A DNA stretch of 11,257 nt. Source: an uncultured Spirochaetales bacterium. Lineage in GTDB: Bacteria; Spirochaetota; Spirochaetia; Sphaerochaetales; Sphaerochaetaceae. Numbering within the stretch: position 1 is the first letter of the stretch; each line of letters starts with the position of its first letter. Of this stretch, positions 1-7,328 are shown one piece after another. Made by a program: the position numbers and the translations under genes. Below the pieces are notes generated by a model. That model ran no database searches and was not told the DNA's origin. It worked only from the letters and a program-made list of their open reading frames with translations. The stretch is taken from positions 1 through 11,257 of the forward strand of contig CAKQJZ010000064.1 of assembly GCA_934247875.1 (NCBI GenBank). The letters run 5' to 3'.

Positions 1-51
1 AAATTGAAAACCCTAAAGGCAGGGCCTCTCGTCATGATAATTCGCTTTTAA

Positions 52-117
52 AATTCTGTATTGTTTCATAAAAAAAAATAGTAAAAATTGATTTTTTTGC
101 ATATAGAATAGTAGAGG
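52..117 (+). promoter_or_regulatory. AT-rich upstream region and RBS of the exported protein gene
   Basis: Nearly pure A/T sequence with an A-run at about 70-78, a T-run at about 92-98 and a possible -10 element TAGAAT at 104-109, preceded by TG at 98-99 as in extended -10 promoters. I find no well-spaced -35 element. AGAGG at 113-117 lies 5 nt before the ATG at 123 and supports that start. Promoter assignment is inference; the ribosome-binding site is clear. Confidence 0.4.
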
Positions 118-122
118 TATAT

Positions 123-680
123 ATGAAGAGACTATTATTACTCTTATCTACATTACTGCTTTTCTGCTCTTTATATGCAGCGCCTGTTTCATATACGCCA
201 TCCATTGCGATAAATGGCGGCATGAATATAACAGCATTCAATGACAATGTTGAAAACGAGCATAGAGCACGTATCAACTATACGCTGGGGATAAATGCTG
301 ACATTTTGTCTATGACTATGTTTGATCAGCATAGGCTATCACTCCCGATAGCATTCTCATATGATTTCAAGTCAGAAGTAGTCCACTATAGATTCATACA
401 GCCTAAAGTATCACTTGCAGTGCTCGTTGAATACGGCTACCAAAGCAATAAGCTATTAGGCATCTCTATCGCATCAGGGCCACGCTATGACTGGTACTAT
501 ATGACAAACAGCGCAAACTTAGCACTTGATAATACACTCACTTTATCTATAAAATCTTCAAAGTACTTCTCTTTAGGGGTTCCTATTACACTATCTCTTT
601 CAAAGCTTGGATATGAAGTAGAAGCCAGATGCGCTATCAAGTTCTATCTCAATCCATTCTTCAAAGGAGGCAGCAAATGA
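123..680 (+). CDS. Small exported protein, probably outer-membrane beta-barrel-like; family not recognised
   Basis: A 185-aa protein that I cannot assign to a named family. Residues 1-20 form a typical Sec signal peptide: basic MKR, a Leu-rich core, and a likely cleavage site after LYA at 17-19. The mature part has alternating polar/hydrophobic stretches with many Tyr, Ser and Leu residues, for example around 53-60, 71-80, 95-105 and 137-160, and it ends in an aromatic-rich segment (KFYLNPFF). This looks like a small beta-barrel or periplasmic beta protein. AGAGG 5 nt before the ATG fixes the start. Its stop overlaps the next gene's ATG (ATGA, 677-680), so it should be translated together with the caspase-fold lipoprotein, and the two products probably act in the same envelope compartment. 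The role is unknown; export is well supported and the barrel is inference. Confidence 0.75.
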   Translation: MKRLLLLLSTLLLFCSLYAAPVSYTPSIAINGGMNITAFNDNVENEHRARINYTLGINADILSMTMFDQHRLSLPIAFSYDFKSEVVHYRFIQPKVSLAVLVEYGYQSNKLLGISIASGPRYDWYYMTNSANLALDNTLTLSIKSSKYFSLGVPITLSLSKLGYEVEARCAIKFYLNPFFKGGSK

Positions 681-1699
681 GAAGACTATTCTATTCAATA
701 ATCATTTTCTCGCTCTTCTTGGCATCCTGCACAATGCCAGAAGTGGAAAAACGCAATGTCTACTTTGTCTCTGTTGCGCTTGATTACAGAGAGCATGTTT
801 GCACAAATGATATAAAAGTTGAGCTCAATGCAACAACACATGATCAATATGGAATGATCAGAGAGCTATTAGCGCTAGATAATGCACTAAATGCAAAGCT
901 CTTTTTGGGTTCAAATGGAAAGCGATATGTGCTATCAACAGATGAAGGATCAACATCTCCATCTACTGCTAAGACAAAGACTGCGCTTGATGTGCTTCCA
1001 TATAAGATAGGAGCCTGGAATAGCGAAAGCGTTCTAGCTTCTATTGATGCTATAGCACAGAAAGCTAAACCAGATGATTTATTCATATTCCAATATAGCG
1101 GACATGGAGATATGAATGCAGGGGAACTTGTATTAGCTATTGAAGATAATGGCTCAGTTCATAAAGTCACTGATTTCATCTCATCAAACATGCTTCTAAG
1201 CCATGTTGAGCAGCTTAAATGCCCTTCTATCTTGATTGTTGACTCTTGCTACTCAGGTAACTTCGTCAAATATAACACGCTCGGAAGTGGCAATTTATTC
1301 CAAGGCATCAAATCAAGAACTACTTTTGAGCGTCTTAAGCAAATAAGTCTGATTCAAGCAGCAACTCAAAGCTTCTCAATTCTTACTAATGAGAATGAGA
1401 AGAAGCTTCCAGATATTTACGTATTCGCAGCTGCTACATCAAAGCAGACTTCATGGGATAGTGATAATGGTATCTGGCCGACAGAAACAAAGCCTGAAGA
1501 CAAATATGGAGGCTTTACATATTACATTTTAAAGAGCATGGGCTACGACCCAATAAATGATGAGCCACATAATACTGGTAAGACTATAACGCTCTACACA
1601 CTATTTGATGACACATGGAAAGAGATGAGAAAGAACCACAGAGCTTATGCAACGCCTACTATTACTCTTTCTCCTCTTGATATTGTGCTATTCAACTAG
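677..1699 (+). CDS. Caspase-fold (peptidase C14-like) lipoprotein
   Basis: A 340-aa predicted lipoprotein with a caspase/metacaspase-type cysteine protease domain. The start is ATG 677, preceded by a strong AAAGGAGG at 663-670; the frame is open further upstream, but that would remove the signal peptide. The signal peptide ends in the lipobox LASC with lipidated Cys18. The catalytic His lies in QYSGHGD (His143) and the catalytic Cys in IVDSCYSGNF (Cys191), spaced as in the clan CD p20 fold. Downstream, VFAAATSKQTSW (249-260) and GGFTYYILKSMG (278-289) match the usual C14 pattern. The length fits a single protease domain with no visible partner domain. It is translationally coupled to the exported protein before it and overlaps the uvrB stop by 8 nt in convergent orientation. 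The substrate is unknown, and cleavage after Arg/Lys, as in metacaspases, is only an analogy. It should sit at the periplasmic side or the cell surface. Confidence 0.88.
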   Translation: MRRLFYSIIIFSLFLASCTMPEVEKRNVYFVSVALDYREHVCTNDIKVELNATTHDQYGMIRELLALDNALNAKLFLGSNGKRYVLSTDEGSTSPSTAKTKTALDVLPYKIGAWNSESVLASIDAIAQKAKPDDLFIFQYSGHGDMNAGELVLAIEDNGSVHKVTDFISSNMLLSHVEQLKCPSILIVDSCYSGNFVKYNTLGSGNLFQGIKSRTTFERLKQISLIQAATQSFSILTNENEKKLPDIYVFAAATSKQTSWDSDNGIWPTETKPEDKYGGFTYYILKSMGYDPINDEPHNTGKTITLYTLFDDTWKEMRKNHRAYATPTITLSPLDIVLFN

Positions 1700-3734
1700 G
1701 ATTGATCTTGCCTTCTTTGATTGCGTTGATTTCATCTCTGACAAGAGCTGCTTTCTCGAACTCTAGCTTATCTGAGTATTCAATCATCTGCTTTTCAAGT
1801 GCTTTAATATACTTCTTCCTATCTTTTTCGACTAAGAGGTTATAGCCAGAGCGAACGATCTTGATATCGTCTTTGGCTATTTCCTCGCTCTCTTCAAGAT
1901 TGCGCTCGATGATATCTTCGATCTTCTTCTTGATAGTCTTCGGAGTAATGCCATGGACTTTGTTGTATTCCATCTGGACACTTCGTCTGTATTCTGTCTC
2001 ATTGATAGCTTCAGCCATCGCTGGTGACATTTTATCGGCATACATTATTACTCTGCCATCTGCATTTCTGGCTGCACGCCCAATAGTCTGGATAAGCGAC
2101 GTAGCAGAGCGCAGAAAGCCAATCTTATCTGCGTCGAGTATTGCAATCAGTGATACTTCAGGCAGATCAAGACCTTCTCGCAAGAGGTTGATTCCAACAA
2201 GCACATCAAATTTGCCAAGTCTTAAATCTCTTAAAATCTCTACTCGCTCTATAGTTCCAACCTCTGAGTGAAGGTATCTGACATTGAGGCTGAGGTTTGC
2301 AAGGTAATCTGTAAGATCTTCAGCCATCTTCTTAGTAAGAGTCGTAACAAGTATTCGCTCACCTTTCTCGATAGTCTTCTTGATCTCTCCATATAAGTCT
2401 TCCATCTGGCCTTCTGTCGATCTTACTTCAACAGATGGGTCAAGAAGCCCTGTTGGCCTTATAAGCTGCTCGACTATCTGGATAGACTCCTCTTTCTCTC
2501 TTTCTCCAGGAGTTGCAGAGACATAGATGCGCTGACCGACTTTCTGATCGAATTCTTCATATTTCAGAGGTCTGTTATCGAGAGCAGATGGAAGACGGAA
2601 ACCATAATCAACCAGATTCTGCTTTCTGGACCTGTCGCCTTCATACATTGCGCCGATTTGCGGAAGAGTTACATGAGACTCATCAATGAAAGTCACAAAA
2701 TCATCTGGAAAGTAATCAAGGAGCACTGCAGGGCGCTCTCCTGGAGCTCTGCCAGTAAGAGGCCTTGAGTAGTTCTCGATGCCAGAGCAATGCCCGACTT
2801 CACTCAGCATTTCAAGGTCATACTCTACTCTGCTCTTTATTCGCTCAGCTTCTACATACTTTCCATTTGAAATGAAGTAGTTATAGCGCTCTTCTTTCTC
2901 TTCGTTTATAAGATCAATAGCTCTATCTATCTGAGCCTGAGGCATTACGAACTGCTTTGCAGGATATAGTGTGAAGCTCTCAATATGGTCTCTCTTCTCT
3001 CCTGAAACAGGATCGAACCAGACTATGTCTGTTATAGTATCCCAATCAAGATAAAGCCTTATAGCACTCTCTAGATATGCAGGATATATTTCTATGACAT
3101 CTCCCCTGCTTCTGAATGTACCTCTGTTTAGCACCATATCATTGCGTTCATAGAGCATTCTAGTAAGCTGAGAGAATACCTTCTTCTGATCGAATTCCTC
3201 TCCTATATGGAATGAGTAGACCATGTCTCTTAGAGATACAGGGTTGCCAAGTCCATATATGCATGAAACAGTTGCTACAACAATGACATCACGTCTTTCC
3301 ATCAGTGAGAATGAAGCAGCAAGACGAAGCCTGTCAATCTCATCGTTGATATCTGTTTCTTTCTCGATATATAGGTCTTTGCCAGGAACATATGCCTCTG
3401 GCTGATAATAATCATAAGTAGATACAAAATAAGTTACAGCATTCTCAGGAAAGAATGACTTGAACTCTCTATAAAGCTGAGCTGAGAGAGTCTTGTTATG
3501 TGAGAGAATCAATGTAGGCTTCTGTATTTTCTCAATAAGCTTCGCCATTGTGAATGTCTTTCCAGAGCCTGTTACGCCTTTAAGCGTCTGTGCATGGTCG
3601 CCCTCTAAATAGCCTTGATAAAGCTTATCAACAGCAGCTCCCTGGTCTCCTGAGAGATCAAATGGAGCAATAACCTTAAATGGCTTAGAGACACCTGTCT
3701 GATAATAAATGCTATCGTCTACCTTGCTATCCAT
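1692..3734 (-). CDS. uvrB: UvrB, excinuclease ABC subunit B
   Basis: This is the damage-verifying helicase-like subunit of nucleotide excision repair. It is loaded by UvrA and then recruits UvrC. At 680 aa it has the full family length. Visible motifs are Walker A GVTGSGKT (53-60), the beta-hairpin region with [10 protein letters not shown] (108-117), the DEAD-like box FIDESH (349-354), YVSATPG (404-410), [15 protein letters not shown] (515-529), motif [11 protein letters not shown] (549-557) and a C-terminal UVR domain (about 641-673) for UvrC contact. About 15 residues precede the usual SKPFK start. No internal ATG, GTG or TTG fits better, and GGAGAG lies just before the ATG, so I keep this start. 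The start overlaps the 3' end of the htrA-like gene by 16 nt, implying co-transcription. One oddity is [10 protein letters not shown] (535-544), where E. coli has Glu instead of Ile. Confidence 0.98.
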   Translation of the reverse strand: [680 protein letters not shown]

Positions 3735-4972
3735 CTCATGCTCTCCGCAGTCTGCTCAACTAATGCAACGTCCTCTATAGTAATATAACTATCTTTTCTA
3801 TAAACGGTCACAGAAACTTTGTCTCCAGCTTTGGTATCGAATAAAGCAGCAAAGTAATCTGTGTAGTTCTTGATAGGATTGCCATTGATAGCTGTTATGA
3901 TATCACCACCAAGATAGATTACAGAAGAACCATATTGAGCTCTCTCATTTCCACCCTTTAAGCCGCTCTTATCAGCAGGACCTGCTGGTACTACCTGGCT
4001 TATGAGGATTCCTTCGCTGATCTTCAGCTTAGAGTAAGAGACTATCTGTGAATTAAGCTCAACAGTCACGATATCGAGCCAACCACGCGATGCCTTTCCA
4101 GTTTCGATGATCTGCTTTGCAACATCTTTGACAGTATCTGAAGGGAGTGCAAATGAAATGCCTTGCGCAGAGCCGCTAGTTGAGTATATCGAGCTTATAA
4201 GACCAACCATCTCACCCTTTCTGTCGATTAATGGACCTCCAGAGTTACCTGGGTTTATAAGCGCATCTGTCTGAATCATATTTGGAATCACATTGCCACC
4301 CGATGTCGATACAAGCCTATCAACACCAGATACTATGCCACTTGTAAATGACCATGTATAACCATAAGGATTACCTATAGCATATAGATCTTCACCAACT
4401 GTCAAAGCCTCTCCATCAGAGAATGCAATAGGAACAAGATCCTCGCTGAATGGAACCTTTATTACAGCAATATCTGAAAGCTCATCATAGCCAACAAGCT
4501 TAGCTTCTCTTGTTGTTCCGTCATAGAAATTGACAGAGAACTCAACACCAGAGCCTATAACATGCTTATTGGTAACTATATAGCCATCTTTGGATATTAT
4601 GACGCCAGATCCCTGCCCGGAGTCTGAGAGCTCTGCCTGGAGCTGTATCTGAACAACGCTTTCCTTGCACTTCTTATAAACATATATTCGTCTAGCTTCA
4701 TCTGCTGTATATTGCCATGAAGGACTTTCAGCTTCAAAGAGTGATAAGCCATCTTTGTAGTAAATCTGGTCTGTTGGAATACCAGCCATCTTCAAAAGCG
4801 CTTCTTCCCCTTTCTCTTCGACGACGCTCTGCATAGCACGTCTCAGGATTTCCTCTTCTCTGCCATTCTTGATATAGAGCGACCAGATGCCAAGAAGCGT
4901 CAAGATGACAACAGACACTAAAGAGACTATAATAAGAGTAAGAATTTCAGGAAATGAAAAACGCCTTTTCAT
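3719..4972 (-). CDS. htrA: HtrA/Deg-family serine protease, membrane-anchored, one PDZ domain
   Basis: A 417-aa trypsin-like envelope protease of the HtrA/DegS type. An uncleaved N-terminal anchor (about 9-33) follows a basic start (MKRR), putting the protease in the periplasm. The catalytic triad is visible as His137 in VTNKHVIG, Asp167 in LSDIAVIKV and Ser244 in INPGNSGGPL. A single PDZ domain spans about 297-395, with GILISQVVPAGPADKSGL and GGDIITAINGNPI. One PDZ plus an anchor resembles DegS more than the two-PDZ DegP, so a role in envelope protein quality control or stress signalling is likely by family analogy. It has a linker of roughly 60 residues before the protease fold that I do not recognise. 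It is the upstream gene of a pair with uvrB (16-nt overlap). Its start is only 16 nt from the divergent methyltransferase gene, and TATACT lies 6 nt before the ATG without a clear Shine-Dalgarno. Confidence 0.95.
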   Translation of the reverse strand: MKRRFSFPEILTLIIVSLVSVVILTLLGIWSLYIKNGREEEILRRAMQSVVEEKGEEALLKMAGIPTDQIYYKDGLSLFEAESPSWQYTADEARRIYVYKKCKESVVQIQLQAELSDSGQGSGVIISKDGYIVTNKHVIGSGVEFSVNFYDGTTREAKLVGYDELSDIAVIKVPFSEDLVPIAFSDGEALTVGEDLYAIGNPYGYTWSFTSGIVSGVDRLVSTSGGNVIPNMIQTDALINPGNSGGPLIDRKGEMVGLISSIYSTSGSAQGISFALPSDTVKDVAKQIIETGKASRGWLDIVTVELNSQIVSYSKLKISEGILISQVVPAGPADKSGLKGGNERAQYGSSVIYLGGDIITAINGNPIKNYTDYFAALFDTKAGDKVSVTVYRKDSYITIEDVALVEQTAESMRWIAR

Positions 4973-4988
4973 AACGTGAGTATAGCAT
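4973..4988. promoter_or_regulatory. 16-nt divergent intergenic region between htrA-like gene and methyltransferase gene
   Basis: On the minus strand TATACT (4979-4984) lies 6 nt before the htrA-like ATG, the distance expected if transcription starts at the start codon itself. No Shine-Dalgarno is seen on that side. On the plus side only a weak GTGAG (4976-4980) precedes the ATG. Both promoters must therefore overlap the neighbouring coding sequence. A leaderless htrA transcript is inference. Confidence 0.35.
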
Positions 4989-5753
4989 ATGGACTACAGA
5001 GATTTAAATAGCGATGCCTGGGATGAAGAAGTCAAAAGAAATAACTATTGGACCAGAATCGCATCTAAAGAAGAGATTGATAATGCAAGAGATGGAGATG
5101 TGCATATAAGAGTATCTCCTATGAAATATGTTCCACTTGAGTGGATTAATGGAACAAAAGGAAAAGATGTGCTCCTACTTGCAGGTGGAGGCGGACAGCA
5201 AACTCCTATTCTTGCATCATTTGGAGCTGTTGTAACGACTCTTGACAACTCTCAGAATCAGCTAAACCAAGATAAGATTGCTCTCTCTAGATTTGACTTA
5301 AGCGCAAAGCTTATCAAAGGTTCTATGGATAACATAGAGCTTCCAGATGCTTCATTTGATTATGTCATAAATCCTGTTTCAATCAATTTCATCGACTCTG
5401 CTGAACGTGTATTCAAAGAAGTCAATAGAGTGCTCAGTAAAAACGGAACATTCATTTTCGGAGTTGCAAACCCAGTACTATATCTCTTTGACGAGAAGAT
5501 CCAGGAAAAGAAACTGAAGATAAAATATACTCTACCATTTTCAGATGAGACAGCTAAAAGCGAGAAAGAAAAGAAAGAGATGATCAAGCGCAGAGATACT
5601 TTTGAGTTCTCTCATACTCTCGATTCCCTAATCGGTGGCTTATTGAGAAGTGGCTTCATAATCGATGGATTCTATTCAGATGGAGCAGATAGCGAGCCAA
5701 CAGACTCATATATCTACGACTCATATTTAGTCTTCAAGGCTCGTAAAATCTGA
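4989..5753 (+). CDS. Class I SAM-dependent methyltransferase, substrate unknown
   Basis: A 254-aa cytoplasmic protein with a Rossmann-type methyltransferase core (Methyltransf_11-like). The SAM-binding motif I is VLLLAGGGGQQTPILASFGA (61-80), followed by the second beta strand ending in Asp86 (VVTTLDNS), which would bind the ribose. The motif GSMDNIELPDASFDYVINP (111-129) is the usual adenine-contact and post-II region. FKEVNRVLSKNGTFIFGV (142-159) matches the helix and strand before the substrate-binding part. The glycine-rich loop AGGGGQQ is somewhat unusual. The C-terminal third (about 165-254) is charged and should define the substrate, which I cannot infer. It stands alone between two minus-strand pairs. 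It begins 16 nt from the divergent htrA-like gene, and its last 20 nt overlap the 3' end of apbE in convergent orientation. Confidence 0.9.
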   Translation: MDYRDLNSDAWDEEVKRNNYWTRIASKEEIDNARDGDVHIRVSPMKYVPLEWINGTKGKDVLLLAGGGGQQTPILASFGAVVTTLDNSQNQLNQDKIALSRFDLSAKLIKGSMDNIELPDASFDYVINPVSINFIDSAERVFKEVNRVLSKNGTFIFGVANPVLYLFDEKIQEKKLKIKYTLPFSDETAKSEKEKKEMIKRRDTFEFSHTLDSLIGGLLRSGFIIDGFYSDGADSEPTDSYIYDSYLVFKARKI

Positions 5754-6687
5754 GTTCTCTATCTTTTGAATAGGTTATTATCTCAACACCAAAGCGCTTT
5801 GAGAGCTCTTCAGCACCAGCAGAACCTGCGACGAATGCAGCTGTAGAGAGAGCATCTGCAAGTGTTGCGTCTTCATTTACTATTGTTGCTGATAGCAAAT
5901 CAGAATCTGATGGATAGCCGCTAGAAGAGAATATATGTTGGTACTTTATGCCGTCCAGTACTGAGTAGCGCTCATATGCGCCGCTAGTTACAACTGCCTC
6001 GTCTTTCAAATACAGCGTTGTTAGGTATGCACCACCCTCAGGATTCGCAATGCCTATCTTATATGAGCTGCCATCTGGCTTAGTCCCCATAGCGTAAACA
6101 TTGCCGCCTAAGTTTATCAAAGCATTCTCAATCCCTCTTTCTTTATATAGAGCTTTTAGAACTTCAGTTGTATAGCCTTTGCCTATAGCGCCTAAATCAA
6201 GCTTCATGCCGCTCTTTTTGAGAAAGACTGTACTCTCTTCTTCATTTAGAACGATATCATCTATATCAGTAAGCGTTATTGCATCAGCTATTTCTTCGTC
6301 TGTCGGACGACGTGCATTCTCACTCCCTATATTCCATAGCGATGTAACAGAGCCCATCAAAGGATTGAAAAGACTATCAGTTTCACGGCTTAACTTGATT
6401 GATCTTTTAATTAGCTCAAATAGATATTCAGGAACCTCAACAGCCTCTTTACCTGCGTTTTCATTGATTTTTGAAATATATGAGCTATCGTTATGAAATG
6501 AAATATCTCTCTCTAATTGATAGAGAGCTGAAAAAGCATCATCGATTACTTGGCTATCTTGCTTAGAGTAGAATGTCAGAGTAACAACTGTGCCCATAGC
6601 TATGCGGCTCTCTTTTATCACTTCTTCTTTGCTGCATGAAGAGAGCAAAAAGAGAGCACTGATCAAAACTATTAAGAGCTTTTTCAC
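5734..6687 (-). CDS. apbE: ApbE-family FAD:protein FMN transferase, lipoprotein
   Basis: A 317-aa lipoprotein of the ApbE family, which attaches FMN from FAD to Thr/Ser of target flavoproteins such as Rnf/Nqr subunits. The signal peptide ends in LSSC with Cys18. Family motifs are MGTVVTLTFY (31-40), NPLMGSVTSLW (108-118), LDLGAIGKGYTTE (163-175), ALINLGGNVYAMG (189-201), VVTSGAYERY (232-241) and the metal-binding end ADALSTAAF (277-285) with Asp278 and Thr282. The usual HxxDPxTGYP stretch reads HIFSSSGYP (251-259), so Asp, Pro and Thr are lost. The start is GTG at 6685-6687, inside a GTGA overlap with the stop of the PfkB-like gene; an AAGAG stretch lies just upstream and no better start precedes the signal peptide. 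The overlap means coupled translation. No flavoprotein target is present in the window. Confidence 0.93.
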   Translation of the reverse strand: MKKLLIVLISALFLLSSCSKEEVIKESRIAMGTVVTLTFYSKQDSQVIDDAFSALYQLERDISFHNDSSYISKINENAGKEAVEVPEYLFELIKRSIKLSRETDSLFNPLMGSVTSLWNIGSENARRPTDEEIADAITLTDIDDIVLNEEESTVFLKKSGMKLDLGAIGKGYTTEVLKALYKERGIENALINLGGNVYAMGTKPDGSSYKIGIANPEGGAYLTTLYLKDEAVVTSGAYERYSVLDGIKYQHIFSSSGYPSDSDLLSATIVNEDATLADALSTAAFVAGSAGAEELSKRFGVEIITYSKDRELRFYEP

Positions 6688-7310
6688 TTTATGCTCTTAA
6701 GCTTTTCAAGGGCACCATCTCTTGAGATTTTCTTGATCTTCGATTCTACAGCATCCCCAATGCAATATGCTTTATCAGATGTAGCAAGCTTATTGAGGCT
6801 GTCTTTGAGAATCTCTAGCGAGACAATTGCTGTTGGATTATCACCTAAGTCAACTATGATCAAAGGTGCAGGTGTGAAGAATAAGACACTGTCCACAATG
6901 CTTGAAGCACTTGGATTGAGTGACAACAGCGGAGAAGTTAGCACTATTGCATCTGGTTTTGCTTCATATAGAAGTTCAGTAAGCTCTTCAGTCGTAATAG
7001 AAGAAGCAGCTGTGCCACGGAGCCTGATATCTCCAATAATATCAACAGGAGATAAAAGCGGCGACTTATCAAGATCTGCAACATTGAAGTCTAGATCTAC
7101 AAGAGCATTGTAACTGTTCTCGCCAATGTTATCATGGCTGAATTTTGAAGCTATCATAATATTCTTTATGCCTGAGTCTTCAAGCCAGTAAGCAGCTTCC
7201 AATAAACTGCCTCCCATACGACATGTGTAGTAATCCTCGTCTCCAATTTCTTCCTCTAAGGGATAGAACTCTGTTAATGTTTCACCAATTATCAAAATCA
7301 TTACTTTCAT
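6684..7310 (-). CDS. Shortened PfkB/ribokinase-like protein, probably not an active kinase
   Basis: A 208-aa cytoplasmic protein whose N-terminal part resembles PfkB-family sugar kinases. It opens with MILIIGETLTEF, then MGGSLLEAAYWLEDSGIKN (32-50) at the place of the GG-x-x-N-x-A substrate motif, then KFSHDNIGENSYNAL (56-70), like the GxDxxG segment. AIVLTSPLLS (121-130) and LIIVDLGDNPT (150-160) look like core Rossmann strands. It stops at about two thirds of the usual 300 or more residues and lacks the C-terminal GAGD anion-hole motif with the catalytic Asp, so phosphoryl transfer is unlikely. ATG 7310 is the first start; a second ATG follows at codon 4. TTTAAT lies 5 nt before the ATG and no Shine-Dalgarno is seen. 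The gene is coupled to apbE by a GTGA overlap, suggesting a shared process. Family assignment is from pattern only. Confidence 0.6.
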   Translation of the reverse strand: MKVMILIIGETLTEFYPLEEEIGDEDYYTCRMGGSLLEAAYWLEDSGIKNIMIASKFSHDNIGENSYNALVDLDFNVADLDKSPLLSPVDIIGDIRLRGTAASSITTEELTELLYEAKPDAIVLTSPLLSLNPSASSIVDSVLFFTPAPLIIVDLGDNPTAIVSLEILKDSLNKLATSDKAYCIGDAVESKIKKISRDGALEKLKSIK

Positions 7311-7328
7311 TCTACATTAAATCGGTGA
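7311..7328. promoter_or_regulatory. 18-nt divergent intergenic region between PfkB-like gene and orphan gene
   Basis: AT-rich core ATTAAAT at 7316-7322. On the minus strand it gives TTTAAT 5 nt before the PfkB-like ATG; on the plus strand TTAAAT lies 6 nt before the ATG at 7329. Neither side has a convincing Shine-Dalgarno; CGGTG sits too close to the plus-strand ATG. This could be a shared bidirectional -10 core with leaderless or near-leaderless mRNAs, which is inference. Confidence 0.3.

Noticed and set aside
11..27. Small hairpin (CCCT/AGGG or AGGC/GCCT) at the left edge
   Set aside because: Four-base stems and no T-run; not a convincing terminator.
1..51. Possible end of an upstream plus-strand gene (frame ending LKAGPLVMIIRF, stop at 49-51)
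   Set aside because: Only 16 codons are visible, another frame is also open to 69-71, and neither can be identified.
677..1699. Caspase-like gene as part of a defence system such as a CRISPR-linked or gasdermin-type system
   Set aside because: It is a secreted lipoprotein with no effector, gasdermin-like or sensor gene nearby.
1861..2271. 136-codon plus-strand frame inside uvrB, and other frames opposite glnS and apbE
   Set aside because: Antisense shadows with low-complexity Ser/Ile/Leu translations and no ribosome-binding sites.
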